Assembly (NCBI RefSeq): GCF_000218875.1
Contig: NC_015709.1
Span: 868,001 to 932,000, forward strand
Reading direction: 5' to 3'
Length of the DNA stretch: 64,000 bases
DNA from: Zymomonas mobilis subsp. pomaceae ATCC 29192
Lineage (GTDB): Bacteria; Pseudomonadota; Alphaproteobacteria; Sphingomonadales; Sphingomonadaceae
Within the stretch, counting starts at the first letter, position 1, and each line of letters opens with the position of its first letter. A program made the position numbers and the translations under genes. Positions 9,321-18,094 of the stretch are shown piece after piece. The notes beneath the pieces were generated by a model. That model did not search any database, was not told the DNA's origin, and saw nothing but the letters and a program-made list of their open reading frames with translations.

Positions 9321-10868
9321 CTATCGTGCTGCTGGCTGAGCCATAGCGTTTTTTATGTCGTTATCCAGCCGATTTGCGATAATTTGTCCACCTAGTAACG
9401 TATAGTGAACATAATCATGACGCATTAAAGAAGGGGAGGCTTTCCCCCAGCGGACAGCAGAACAATCCCCGCCCATACGCGCATGCCAATCCCAAAAAGC
9501 AATACCTAATTGATTAGCGACACGACGTTGCACATTTCGAACAGCAGCCAGTCCCGCAGGCGGGAATAGTGGATGCGCTGTAATTTTCCAAATTACATTA
9601 GAGCTTTGTATCGTCGGTAAATTATTAGAAGAGGGTGAACCTTCTCCGGGGGGCTGCGAAATATCCGGCCCGTTTCCATCATTCTGCCCCAAAACACCTT
9701 GAGTATGGAGCGCGTTCATAACCCCCTCCACCCCTTTTGATTGGGCAGGATGCGACAGTGCATTCGCATTTAAAGACGCGGTGATAGCCGAATTATCTGT
9801 TAAAATGGGTTCAGCACACATAGGGGGCGCACTGCCCGGCGCATTATGAAGCATCTCGTCACGGCGGCTGGAAGCATCCGGTGCCCCCAACATCAAAATA
9901 GGTACATCTCCCGAAAGCCGACGTAACCGACTAACCTGTGCCCGCAAAACAGCTTCAAAAGCGGTAGGATCAAAAAAAGGTGCAAACCCTTCATTCGTCC
10001 CAAAAGCCAAAACGATAAGATCGGGATGATAAACTTTAAGTTCAGCAGAAACCACCTGATCACTGCTTCTTTGCAGATGAATAAGTTGCGAGCCGACAAC
10101 CCCTAAATTAGATAAAGCAATACCCCCATTATCGCGAAAACTCGCCCATGAAGTTAAAGTGATGGGACCATCTGCCGCAACCACATCGGCATGAACCTGC
10201 GGCATATCGCTGGTAAGCGTAACACATTGGGGATGTAACCAACTACTGTTAAAGTCCACCCGTTGAAATTGTCCGCCCATAGAAATGACAGCTACCCCTG
10301 CCCCAGGTTGGGCTAACCCACAAACCATAAAGCGATCAAAGGATTCTTGAACGCCACTATCCAAAGAAATCTGCGCACCATTTTTATGGGAAGTTAAATT
10401 AAAACCGCTGACGCCGACAGGGGGAATATCACTGCTGTAATGGGAACCGAAAATAGAACCAATATTCCAGCCATCAGACATAGAAACATGGACTCCATGG
10501 GCAATATAGCCTTTATAAGGAATCCCTGGGGCCAATACCCCCCTTCCACCGGAACCATAGCGATCCTGAAGAATAAACCGCCATGCACCAGAAATAGAAT
10601 CTCCGGCTGTATGGCTATCGCCAATTTGCAAAATATGAAGCGGTTTTACCCCATTACCTCGGCGATACGCTTCTAGTTTTGAAAAAAAAGGTGCCAGCGC
10701 TGCCCCATCTTTTAGTGCAGCGGGCGTTTCTGGGGGTGTAAAGGGAACCTCTAATACTGGGGTTCCCATTGTTGTCGCAGCATTAGAAGAAGCCAATGCC
10801 ACCGGCGACACACTAACCAAAACCGTTGTTAGAAAAGCTGTCAATTTTAGAAAGGTAAAGCTTTTCAC
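9321..10868 (-). CDS. Exported SGNH/GDSL hydrolase-fold protein, probable O-acetyltransferase or esterase
   Basis: The 515-residue product has an N-terminal signal sequence ending near SPVALA and an SGNH core. Block I is LQIGDSHTAGD near residue 84 with the nucleophile Ser, block III is LAFGTNEG near 288, and the catalytic Asp-His pair is in RHDYVHYT near 480. A long low-complexity insert rich in Asn, Ser, Gly and Pro lies between blocks III and V (about residues 340-420). In AlgX/PatB-like systems such proteins accept acetyl groups delivered by an MBOAT protein and transfer them to a glycan. It overlaps the next upstream gene by four bases (ATGA), suggesting translational coupling. Confidence 0.82.
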   Translation of the reverse strand: MKSFTFLKLTAFLTTVLVSVSPVALASSNAATTMGTPVLEVPFTPPETPAALKDGAALAPFFSKLEAYRRGNGVKPLHILQIGDSHTAGDSISGAWRFILQDRYGSGGRGVLAPGIPYKGYIAHGVHVSMSDGWNIGSIFGSHYSSDIPPVGVSGFNLTSHKNGAQISLDSGVQESFDRFMVCGLAQPGAGVAVISMGGQFQRVDFNSSWLHPQCVTLTSDMPQVHADVVAADGPITLTSWASFRDNGGIALSNLGVVGSQLIHLQRSSDQVVSAELKVYHPDLIVLAFGTNEGFAPFFDPTAFEAVLRAQVSRLRRLSGDVPILMLGAPDASSRRDEMLHNAPGSAPPMCAEPILTDNSAITASLNANALSHPAQSKGVEGVMNALHTQGVLGQNDGNGPDISQPPGEGSPSSNNLPTIQSSNVIWKITAHPLFPPAGLAAVRNVQRRVANQLGIAFWDWHARMGGDCSAVRWGKASPSLMRHDYVHYTLLGGQIIANRLDNDIKNAMAQPAAR

Positions 10869-11926
10869 CGGTTGCTTTCTTTTCCATTATTTGGACTAGA
10901 AACAGGGGACATTTGTGAGGCCATTTCATTGTCAGATTTTGGTCGGTTCTGATCTGCAAAATGTTTTATTTGCGAGGCCAGCCCACGGCTTAATCTTATA
11001 TACCCTGTCATTGACATATGCACTCCATCATTCGCCCGCATCAGTGTCATTTTTTTCGGGCCGTCCCCTGCTCCATCTAAAAGATAAGGGGCATATTGCC
11101 CTTGTCCATCGACGGTTAACGAACGTGTTTCAATAAAAGGTACATTCAATTTGGCCATTTCAGCAGCATAAAAATTGTTCATATTACTGATGTCGGCATC
11201 AAAAGCCGGTTTTCGCATAACAGGCAATCCGACCCAATAGACCGCGATACCTTTCTGTTTCAGCATCGCCACAAAATTTTCTATGCGATCGCCAATAACC
11301 TGTCGCCATTCTGCACTTAAAAGGGGTGCAGCATGATGTCCTACTAAAACGCCTTGAACATCATTAGCGCCAAAACAAATAATGGCGATATCAATGGGCT
11401 GTGTCGCTAAATCTGATTTAGCCTTTTCTTCAACATTCTGGCTTTGATAACGTGTAAAGCCCGTTGATTGCTGGCTGAATTTTAAGACTCGAAACCCTTC
11501 TTTAGCGGGCAACAAGCGATAAAGCGCAGACCATAGCCCATCCCCATAACTATCCCCAAAGACACCAACCCGTAAAGCCTCACCTTGAGCCAGCTTTTTG
11601 GCTAATGTTGCCCCTGAAGGTGCAGGGGGTAAGGATGATTGCATCGGAATAGAAGGTTTATAGGCTTCATTCTGAACTAAATCTTTCTGAGGCCCTGTTT
11701 GTGGGACAAAGGTTTCATTAGCCGTAACCGTACTACCCGAAATTGTTGTATTGCTGATCTCATTCGATGTTGAAGTCGTGATAGCGGGCGCAATAGAAGT
11801 TGTATTAGATACAGACTGTTCTTCCGATTTTCCTGTTAAACCAAAAGCATAGCCTATTGCCACACCGACAGCGACACCCAGCAATAAAACGACCGCCCGA
11901 TCAGCTAAAAAACGCGCTGACTTCAT
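10865..11926 (-). CDS. Membrane-anchored SGNH hydrolase-fold protein (DUF459-like)
   Basis: The 353-residue product starts with a membrane anchor near residues 9-30 (VVLLLGVAVGVAIGYAFG). A Ser/Thr/Asn-rich linker follows to about residue 100, then an SGNH domain. Block I is GVFGDSYGDG, the oxyanion-hole Asn is in CFGANDVQG, and the Asp-His pair is in ANDGVHMSMTGY. This arrangement fits the DUF459 family. It is the first gene of the minus-strand acylation cluster and overlaps the second SGNH gene by four bases. Two SGNH proteins with one MBOAT protein suggests a two-step transfer or opposing transferase and esterase activities. Confidence 0.8.
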   Translation of the reverse strand: MKSARFLADRAVVLLLGVAVGVAIGYAFGLTGKSEEQSVSNTTSIAPAITTSTSNEISNTTISGSTVTANETFVPQTGPQKDLVQNEAYKPSIPMQSSLPPAPSGATLAKKLAQGEALRVGVFGDSYGDGLWSALYRLLPAKEGFRVLKFSQQSTGFTRYQSQNVEEKAKSDLATQPIDIAIICFGANDVQGVLVGHHAAPLLSAEWRQVIGDRIENFVAMLKQKGIAVYWVGLPVMRKPAFDADISNMNNFYAAEMAKLNVPFIETRSLTVDGQGQYAPYLLDGAGDGPKKMTLMRANDGVHMSMTGYIRLSRGLASQIKHFADQNRPKSDNEMASQMSPVSSPNNGKESNR

Positions 11927-12264
11927 GAAATCTCCCAGTCTCCGGTCTTATAGGCCCGATAAAGTTATAATTTTAATCAATGGGGGTTTTTTAGCAAAAA
12001 TCTGTAAGAGGCATAGTAAATCTTTTTCAGTATCCATAACGCGGAAAAATTCCCTGAACGCTTCAATATATTGATATGGGTGCACAAACCTTTGTAAAAT
12101 AGCCCACTCGATTAATAAGTGATTTTACCCATAACCCCTATATAGAGGGGTGACGATCAATTTATCTACTGTATATAGATTAGCAGCTATAAATTAATGC
12201 TTTCGAGTAGCGCTTAGCTACTTAAAATCCCTATTCTAAAAAAGAATCCAAAGGAATACCTTTT
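11927..12264. other. Divergent regulatory region between the acylation cluster and nrdB
   Basis: This 338-base region drives the acylation cluster to the left and nrdB to the right. Its clearest content is the pair of NrdR-box-like sites at 12136-12178, listed separately, and AAAGGAATACC before the nrdB ATG. I see no coding frame. Confidence 0.5.
12136..12178 (+). promoter_or_regulatory. Two putative NrdR boxes upstream of nrdB
   Basis: The cores CCCTATATAG (12136-12145) and CTGTATATAG (12169-12178) match the central CwAtATaTwG of the NrdR consensus at about 8 and 9 of 10 positions. The first also lies inside a perfect palindrome, ACCCCTATATAGAGGGGT. Their centres are 33 bases apart, about three helical turns, which is typical of paired NrdR boxes. 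They end about 85 bases before the start codon. NrdR represses ribonucleotide reductase genes when dATP is abundant. Confidence 0.65.
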
Positions 12265-13302
12265 ATGTCTCTGCTTAAGGCATCTCCTGTTTATAAGCCT
12301 TTTGAATATCCGTGGGCTTTTGAATTCTGGCAGCGTCAGCAGCAGGTTCATTGGCTTCCCGAGGAAGTCCCCTTAGGGGAAGATTGTCGCGACTGGGCCC
12401 AAAAGCTTAGTAACCATGAGCGCAATCTTCTGACACAGATATTCCGCTTTTTTACACAAGCTGATGTTGAAGTTCAGGACTGCTATTTCGATAAATATAG
12501 CCGCATTTTTCGGCCCACTGAAATTAAAATGATGCTGACCGCTTTTAGCAATATGGAAACGGTACATATCGCGGCTTATTCTCATTTATTGGATACAATT
12601 GGGATGCCAGAAGCCGAGTATTCTGCATTCCTTCAGTATAAAGAAATGAAGGATAAACATGATTATCTCTCTACCTTTGATGTCGGTAGTGATGAGGATA
12701 TTGCCCGTACTCTTGCCATGATGGGCGGTTTTACAGAAGGCTTACAGCTATTTGCTAGCTTTGCTATGTTGATGAATTTCCCACGCTTTAATAAAATGAA
12801 AGGCATGGGACAGATTGTATCATGGAGTGTCCGTGATGAATCCCTGCATTGCGAAGGGATTATCCGCTTATTCCACACCTTTTGTCAGGAAAGGCAATGC
12901 CTCACAAAAGCAGTTAAAGAAGATATTCTCGACATCTGTCAAAAAACGGTCAGAATTGAAGACGCCTTTATTGATTTGGTTTTTGAAATGGGGCCAGTTG
13001 AAGGCATGACCCCGAAAGAAATCAAAAAATATATTCGTTATATAGCGGATTGGCGTTTGAATCAGTTAGGACTTTCCCCAATTTATATGATTGAAGAGCA
13101 TCCTTTACCTTGGCTGACGCCGCTCCTTAATGGTGTAGAACACGCCAATTTTTTTGAAACCCGCTCAACCGAATATTCAAAGGCCGCGACAAAAGGTGAT
13201 TGGCAAGAAGTATGGGATGCCTTTGATCGTCGTCGGGATACTCATAGTACAGTTATCGAACAACCAGAAACCACGAATGAAAAAGGCTTATTTTCAGCCT
13301 AG
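12265..13302 (+). CDS. nrdB: Class Ia ribonucleotide reductase, beta (radical-bearing) subunit
   Basis: NrdB houses the diiron-tyrosyl radical cofactor used with NrdA to reduce ribonucleoside diphosphates to deoxyribonucleotides. The 345-residue product is of normal length. Metal-ligand and radical residues are visible: METVHIAAYSHL aligns with the E. coli Glu115/His118/Tyr122 segment, and SVRDESLHCEG supplies a later Glu and His. The nrdA partner is not adjacent, so the two subunits must be expressed from separate loci. Two NrdR-box-like sites lie upstream and a strong terminator follows. Confidence 0.96.
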   Translation: MSLLKASPVYKPFEYPWAFEFWQRQQQVHWLPEEVPLGEDCRDWAQKLSNHERNLLTQIFRFFTQADVEVQDCYFDKYSRIFRPTEIKMMLTAFSNMETVHIAAYSHLLDTIGMPEAEYSAFLQYKEMKDKHDYLSTFDVGSDEDIARTLAMMGGFTEGLQLFASFAMLMNFPRFNKMKGMGQIVSWSVRDESLHCEGIIRLFHTFCQERQCLTKAVKEDILDICQKTVRIEDAFIDLVFEMGPVEGMTPKEIKKYIRYIADWRLNQLGLSPIYMIEEHPLPWLTPLLNGVEHANFFETRSTEYSKAATKGDWQEVWDAFDRRRDTHSTVIEQPETTNEKGLFSA

Positions 13303-13317
13303 CTCTACCGAACAAAG

Positions 13318-13357
13318 AAGAAAAGGCCACACCGAAAACGGTTCATGGCCTTTTCTT
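13318..13357 (+). terminator. Rho-independent terminator after nrdB
   Basis: The 12-base arms AAGAAAAGGCCA and TGGCCTTTTCTT pair perfectly around a 16-base loop. The T-rich 3' arm serves the plus strand. The A-rich 5' arm could also serve the convergent minus-strand genes to the right. Confidence 0.8.
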
Positions 13358-13421
13358 ACCTAATTCATAGGGGACTAAAACATTTAATAGTTAGGAATTT
13401 AACTATCGCCCTTTGATTGAT

Positions 13422-14060
13422 TTAGGAGGCTTTACGCTCTTCCAAAATCAGCGGACTCACGTCAATCACAGGCATATTCGCGCTTTTTGCGGCTTCAATA
13501 CCGGTAACACTATCTTCGAAAACCAAACATTTTTCAGCGGCTACCCCTAATTTTTCGGCAGCTACCAGAAAAATATCAGGCGCAGGCTTGGGCACACCAA
13601 TATCTTCAACGGAAAGAACCGCATTAAAAAGGTCGAATAGGCCGACCATTTGAAGCCCTTCTACCAACAGCGCCCGAGGGGCACAGGAAGCGACTGCCAT
13701 GGGTAAAAGTCCGTAAGCATTACGCGCAATATCAGCAATAGGCTTGATCTCGACAACATGCTGAATATTGGCAAGATAATATTTTCTAACAGATGCAGAA
13801 ATAAGGCTATGATCGACTTTTTTCCCGATTTCTTCTTCAAAAGCCGAAATCAAATTATCTTCAGAAAATCCTGAACGCGGATAATACCAACTATGGGTCA
13901 TGGTATAACCAAGTTCGCCCCATGTTGCCTGCCATGCCCGTTCATAAACAGGTAAACTATTAAGCAGCGTCCCATCACAATCAAAAATCAAGGCCGCCGG
14001 CGCATCGCCCTCACCAAGATCATTATTGGCTAAAAAAGCCCATGCTTGCTCCGTACTCAT
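13422..14060 (-). CDS. HAD-superfamily phosphatase (phosphoglycolate phosphatase/beta-phosphoglucomutase-like)
   Basis: The 212-residue product shows the four HAD motifs in order: IFDCDGTLLNS near residue 25 with the nucleophile Asp, the motif II Ser in AVASCAPRA, the motif III Lys in GVPKPAPDIF, and the acidic motif IV in VFEDSVTGIEAA. A helical cap lies between motifs I and II. Substrate specificity cannot be inferred. It follows the ATP12 gene by four bases, and the group RluC-type synthase/HAD/ATP12 is conserved in many alphaproteobacteria. Confidence 0.85.
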   Translation of the reverse strand: MSTEQAWAFLANNDLGEGDAPAALIFDCDGTLLNSLPVYERAWQATWGELGYTMTHSWYYPRSGFSEDNLISAFEEEIGKKVDHSLISASVRKYYLANIQHVVEIKPIADIARNAYGLLPMAVASCAPRALLVEGLQMVGLFDLFNAVLSVEDIGVPKPAPDIFLVAAEKLGVAAEKCLVFEDSVTGIEAAKSANMPVIDVSPLILEERKAS

Positions 14061-14064
14061 TCAG

Positions 14065-14796
14065 TCATCCTTCGCTAACCGGTTCTAGGACCGTTTGATT
14101 GTTTAACAGATTGAAAAACCGGGCAGCTGCTAAAAAATCACGGCGGCGAACCATTAACGCCCGCGTCGCGATTTCATCTTCTCCCCACTGCTCAGTCTGC
14201 CATATCTGATCGATATGTGCGGCATCAAAAGCCTCTTCAGGAGAGATTTCTTTTTCCAAAACGGCAAGCGGAATAACAAGAGATCCCGAAATCATTGTCA
14301 TTTGAGAAAGCGCGGCAACCTCAAAATTGTTAAAATCGGAAATAGCAGCCCCTATACGATTAAGGGTCGTTTCGGGTTGCTGCTTGTGAATAATACCTAC
14401 GATCCGATGGAAATGGATATCAAAACGGCGTTCTGCCCATTCCAGCAAAGGATCCCACAATTCAGCTTCGCGCTGTGCTAGATTTTGGGGCGTATCAGCT
14501 CGATAACAGGTAACATCACTTTCAGCGAACTGCCTAATACCTAGAATAAAATCATCATAATTTTTGGGAACAAGATCGATCGCTGCATTAGCATAGCCCG
14601 TCATAGGCATAGCCGCCGGATCAATCTCGTGAGTCTGAGCACGCCATTCTTCTGCGACCTCTTCAGCTAAAGGCTCGCTGGGCAAAATCAATGGATTACG
14701 CGCCGGCGTCATGACCTGACGCTCATCTAGTTTTAGAGCAAAACCTAATTTTGCTTTTTCTACACTAGCCTCTTTATAAAAACGTTTTCTTTTCAT
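14065..14796 (-). CDS. ATP12-family F1-ATPase assembly chaperone
   Basis: ATP12 proteins bind the F1 alpha subunit and prevent its aggregation before the F1 particle is assembled; they occur in mitochondria and alphaproteobacteria. The 243-residue product covers the whole family length. It begins with the typical KRFYKEASVEK and LKLDERQVMTPARNPL, followed by EWRAQ, PMTGYANAAIDL and CYRAD, and ends with a helical region. It lies in a probable operon with the HAD phosphatase. Confidence 0.92.
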   Translation of the reverse strand: MKRKRFYKEASVEKAKLGFALKLDERQVMTPARNPLILPSEPLAEEVAEEWRAQTHEIDPAAMPMTGYANAAIDLVPKNYDDFILGIRQFAESDVTCYRADTPQNLAQREAELWDPLLEWAERRFDIHFHRIVGIIHKQQPETTLNRIGAAISDFNNFEVAALSQMTMISGSLVIPLAVLEKEISPEEAFDAAHIDQIWQTEQWGEDEIATRALMVRRRDFLAAARFFNLLNNQTVLEPVSEG

Positions 14797-14813
14797 TTCT
14801 TAAAGCCTCGTCC

Positions 14814-15107
14814 CTAGGACTTTTGCCATCTGATAAGGGCTTGCGGAATCACCATAATAACCAGACCCACAGCCACCAAGCCGTCAAGCCAACGAGAATC
14901 CCACGGAAAAAATTGCGGCATTTGTAGCAAGAAGATAGCCAATGTAATCAGTAAAGCGCCTACTACCCGACAAGATGACAGCCAAAACATACGCTGCCGA
15001 CAAGCTCTGACAATATCGAAAGAGCTCTCTTTCCATTGCCGACTATTTTCACCCGCCTGTTCTAATTGACGAGCAACCCTATTATAATAGACGTCTTTCT
15101 GAGCCAC
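14814..15107 (-). CDS. Small predicted membrane protein, unknown function
   Basis: The 97-residue product has a polar N-terminal 35 residues and two hydrophobic segments (VVGALLITLAIFLLQMPQFF and LDGLVAVGLVIMVIPQAL) that would form a hairpin in the membrane, ending RWQKS. I recognise no family. It is on the same strand and 17 bases upstream of the ATP12 gene, so probably in the same transcript. Confidence 0.6.
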   Translation of the reverse strand: MAQKDVYYNRVARQLEQAGENSRQWKESSFDIVRACRQRMFWLSSCRVVGALLITLAIFLLQMPQFFPWDSRWLDGLVAVGLVIMVIPQALIRWQKS

Positions 15108-15214
15108 ATCCTTATGCCTTGATATATGCCTGAGTAATTGGGTTGCTTTTCTCTATGCAGAATAATTCAGCATAGGCAGAACGAAACCACAATGCCAGAA
15201 CAAGCCCGCTAAAC

Positions 15215-16327
15215 TTACCGTTTCTTATCATGCTCTTTTTGTGAAGAGCGATTCCGCCTTTCTCCGCGTCTGGCACGCCGCCGATCCCGCGCCCGTCGCC
15301 CCGCTGCTATTTTCTCAGATTCCTTATCCAAGGCGATTTTTTCACCTGCCAAGGGGCGATCAAAACCATTTTCCAGATCAAATCCTAATAACCCCATACT
15401 CTCGATAAAATGTTCAGGTAGATCAGCATGAACATCCAAAGAAGAACCATTGGGATGGGGAATCACTAAACGGCGGGCATGAAGATGCATTTTACGGCTG
15501 ATGCCGCCTGTGAGAAAAGCTTCCTTGCCCCCATATTTACCATCACCCACGATCGGGAAGCCAATAGCCGAAAGATGGGCGCGTAATTGATGGGTACGTC
15601 CCGTTAACGGCTGTAATTCTAACCAACAAGCCGCATTTCCGGCCCGTTCAACAATACGATAAAGCGTTTTAGCCGTTGCACCGTTTTCTTCATCAACATG
15701 CATTTTTTCACCACCGGAGCCGGGTTGCCGTGCCAGAGGTAAATCAATTAAGCCTTCTTCAATCGAAGGTACGCCCACAACCAAAGCCCAATACACTTTA
15801 TGAGCGGTACGTCCTGAAAAAGATTTTGAAAAATAACCCGCAGCATTCGCTGAACGGGCAAGCAATAAGACACCCGAGGTATCTTTATCCAGACGATGGA
15901 CCAATTTTGGACGGGAAACGGCGTCAAATTGTAAGGCGTCTAATAAACCATCAAGATGGTAATGTGTTTTTGTACCACCCTGTGTGGCGAGACCAGGCGG
16001 TTTATTAACAATAATAGCATCCCGATCGCGATGGATTACCAAAGACTGAGCAAATTCATTTTCTGCCGCGGTTAATTCTGCTCTTTTTGGTTTTGACGGG
16101 CGATCATCTGACTGATCGGGTTCAATGGGGGGTACCCGAATAGATTGCCCGGCCATAACACGCGCCCCCGGAAGGGCACGGCGGCCATCCAGTCGCAATT
16201 GTCCTGTACGGGCCCAGCGCGCTATTCTTGTATAGCCGGTATCGGGCAAATGACGTTGAAACCAACGATCAAGGCGAATGCCATCGTCATCTTCGTCGAC
16301 GATAAAACTGCGAACATTCTCACTCAT
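15215..16327 (-). CDS. RluC/RluD-family 23S rRNA pseudouridine synthase
   Basis: The 370-residue enzyme isomerises uridines in large-subunit rRNA. An N-terminal S4 RNA-binding domain spans about residues 12-70 (RLDRWFQRHLPDTGYTRIAR). The catalytic domain has HRLDKDTSGVLLLAR with the catalytic Asp, followed by LQPLTGRTHQLRAHL. The C-terminal 30 residues are an unusually basic tail (RRARDRRRARRGERRNR) that probably adds nonspecific RNA affinity. The target uridine set (RluC or RluD type) cannot be fixed from the sequence, so I leave the symbol empty. Confidence 0.9.
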   Translation of the reverse strand: MSENVRSFIVDEDDDGIRLDRWFQRHLPDTGYTRIARWARTGQLRLDGRRALPGARVMAGQSIRVPPIEPDQSDDRPSKPKRAELTAAENEFAQSLVIHRDRDAIIVNKPPGLATQGGTKTHYHLDGLLDALQFDAVSRPKLVHRLDKDTSGVLLLARSANAAGYFSKSFSGRTAHKVYWALVVGVPSIEEGLIDLPLARQPGSGGEKMHVDEENGATAKTLYRIVERAGNAACWLELQPLTGRTHQLRAHLSAIGFPIVGDGKYGGKEAFLTGGISRKMHLHARRLVIPHPNGSSLDVHADLPEHFIESMGLLGFDLENGFDRPLAGEKIALDKESEKIAAGRRARDRRRARRGERRNRSSQKEHDKKR

Positions 16328-16610
16328 AGACTGCCCCCTTCAGATACGATTTTTTAGAATAATGAATAGAATGACGAGAGACGGCAGCGTAAGGCGACAA
16401 TGTCAAATACGTGTAGCTGGTCATCTTGCCATAAAAAGGGAAAGGCATAAATATCCTTGGAAGTAAGCCTAAAAATCAAGAAGAGCGGTTTATAAGAGCA
16501 ATCCGAGCAATTAGCTAGAAAAAGGCTCTAATGGGCATCACCATTAAAACGCGTCTTATCACAAAAAGGATGTTAGCGTATCTACTGAGATTAGATTTCT
16601 GATATACGTA

Positions 16611-16832
16611 CTAAAATATACCACCACCTATTATAAGCCGGAAAACAGCGAATAATATCGCTATCATATTAATACTACGCCCACTGGTTTGTTTCGAAAA
16701 ACAGCCGACCGCTAATCCGATAATAGGCAAGGGGATAATAAACCAATTGGCCCATCCAAAAAAGGGTAGGAACGCAATTCCCGCTAAGACCAAAGAAACA
16801 AAACCAATAAGCGACGAAAGTATATTAGCCAT
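16611..16832 (-). CDS. Small membrane protein, conserved hypothetical
   Basis: The 73-residue product has two hydrophobic segments (VSLVLAGIAFLPFFGWANWF and NMIAILFAVFRLIIGGGIF) separated by a loop with GLAVGCFSKQTSGRS. The pattern with a final LIIGGGIF is seen in small uncharacterised membrane proteins of many bacteria. Function is unknown. It is divergent from the MAPEG gene and stands alone on its strand. Confidence 0.6.
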   Translation of the reverse strand: MANILSSLIGFVSLVLAGIAFLPFFGWANWFIIPLPIIGLAVGCFSKQTSGRSINMIAILFAVFRLIIGGGIF

Positions 16833-16980
16833 ATTTTGAATAGCCCGTTTTTAAAAAATTATTTTAAAATACCGAAAAAACGGCACATCTTTATAACTCA
16901 AGAGTTCTTAATATTAGGCATACGAAGTGAGAGGCGGCTTTGCCTCCAACAGTATAAAATGATTATGGAAAGTGTATTTT

Positions 16981-17379
16981 ATGATACCTATCCCTCAACT
17001 TCAGCTGTTGGGTATCCTGTTATTACTAGCCTTACTACAGATATTTTTGACCGCCTATTTTCGTACCCGTCAATATGGAGCCAAATGGAATGTGGGGGCG
17101 CGTGATGAAAAGTTACCACCGCCAACACCTACTGTTGGTCGGTTAGCTAGGGCACAAGCCAATCTTTTTGAAACGTTACCCATTTTTATAGGGGCGCTGT
17201 TAGGCAATATTTTTCTTCATCCCGATAATTATTTCAGCTTGATATGTGCTGAGATTTATGTGGTTTGTCGTTTGATTTATCTGCCGCTTTATATCTTTGG
17301 TGTACCCTATATTCGAAGTTTCATATGGGGAATCGGTATTCTAGGCCTGATAGGCGAAATCGCCCTTCTCTTTTGTTAA
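16981..17379 (+). CDS. MAPEG-family membrane protein
   Basis: The 132-residue product has four hydrophobic segments and the MAPEG-type motif GRLARAQANLFETLPIF after the first membrane span, where the family binds glutathione or lipid. Bacterial members are of unknown substrate; eukaryotic relatives are glutathione transferases and leukotriene synthases. I choose the ATG at 16981, preceded by GGAAAG with good spacing, over an upstream in-frame GTG at 16972. Confidence 0.85.
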   Translation: MIPIPQLQLLGILLLLALLQIFLTAYFRTRQYGAKWNVGARDEKLPPPTPTVGRLARAQANLFETLPIFIGALLGNIFLHPDNYFSLICAEIYVVCRLIYLPLYIFGVPYIRSFIWGIGILGLIGEIALLFC

Positions 17380-17520
17380 AAATTTTCATCCCAATCTTAC
17401 AACAAAAAGAGGATATGCTTAATCCTACGCTCATATTTAAATGATAATAAAGTGCCAATGGTATGTTGCTTTAAAAAGTAACATTTAAACAAAATAGTTC
17501 TCTGTCTTGGGAGAAACAAA

Positions 17521-17952
17521 ATGAAAAAACTATCCTGTGTTTTAGCGCTCATGTTGATGGCGCCTTTCGCTGCCGTTCATGCGCAACCACCCGGATATGA
17601 TCGAGGCGGACCAGGATATGATCGGGGTGGCCCCGGCGATGACCGTGGCGGACCGGGATATGGTCGAGGCGGACCAGGGGATGACCGTGATTATGGGCGA
17701 GGTGGTGATAGACGTTATCGCAACGCGCGGCGTTTAGGCCCAAATGATCGCATTTATCGTGGCCGCGATGGAAGATACTATTGTCGTCGTTCCGATGGTA
17801 CAACAGGTACCATCATCGGTGCCTTGGGTGGCGGTGTCTTGGGCAATGTTATTGCGCCGGGTGGATCAAAAACACTAGGTACCGTGCTAGGTGCTGGTGG
17901 TGGTGCGCTTATTGGTCGCCAAATAGACCGTAATAATGTCCACTGCCGTTAA
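17521..17952 (+). CDS. Exported glycine-zipper protein with a Gly-rich repeat region
   Basis: The 143-residue product has a signal peptide cleaved after about residue 21 (AAVHA). A repeat region PG[YD][DG]RGG follows to about residue 60, then a basic segment with YRGRDGRYYCRRSDG. The C-terminal glycine zipper (GALGGGVLGNVI, GTVLGAGGGALIG) resembles the Rickettsia 17-kDa antigen 2TM domain. There is no lipobox Cys. Such proteins are usually periplasmic or outer-membrane associated. Terminators and promoter-length spacers on both sides make it a single-gene unit. The precise role is unknown. Confidence 0.75.
   Translation: MKKLSCVLALMLMAPFAAVHAQPPGYDRGGPGYDRGGPGDDRGGPGYGRGGPGDDRDYGRGGDRRYRNARRLGPNDRIYRGRDGRYYCRRSDGTTGTIIGALGGGVLGNVIAPGGSKTLGTVLGAGGGALIGRQIDRNNVHCR
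17590..17688 (+). repeat. Tandem 21-bp coding repeat in the glycine-zipper gene
   Basis: Four consecutive 21-base units (17590-17673) encode variants of PGYDRGG, followed by a partial fifth unit. Third-position differences show that the units are not freshly duplicated, but the array could still change copy number by slippage. Confidence 0.85.
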
Positions 17953-17970
17953 TAAATTTTAATTTTTATC

Positions 17971-18004
17971 AAACGGTAAGCATTTTTTGAATGCTTACCG
18001 TTTT
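17971..18004 (+). terminator. Rho-independent terminator after the glycine-zipper gene
   Basis: The arms AAACGGTAAGCATT and AATGCTTACCGTTT pair perfectly over 14 bases, with the 3' arm ending in a T run. Confidence 0.88.
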
Positions 18005-18094
18005 GAAAATTAGGGCATTATAAACTTTTTCGGCCTTATCCTGTTTCGATTAATCTCTTGACCTAAACTCTGGCTTCGGCAAAAGATCGCCGCC

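Noticed and set aside
17590-17688. CRISPR array
   Set aside because: The repeats are contiguous 21-base coding units in frame with no spacers.
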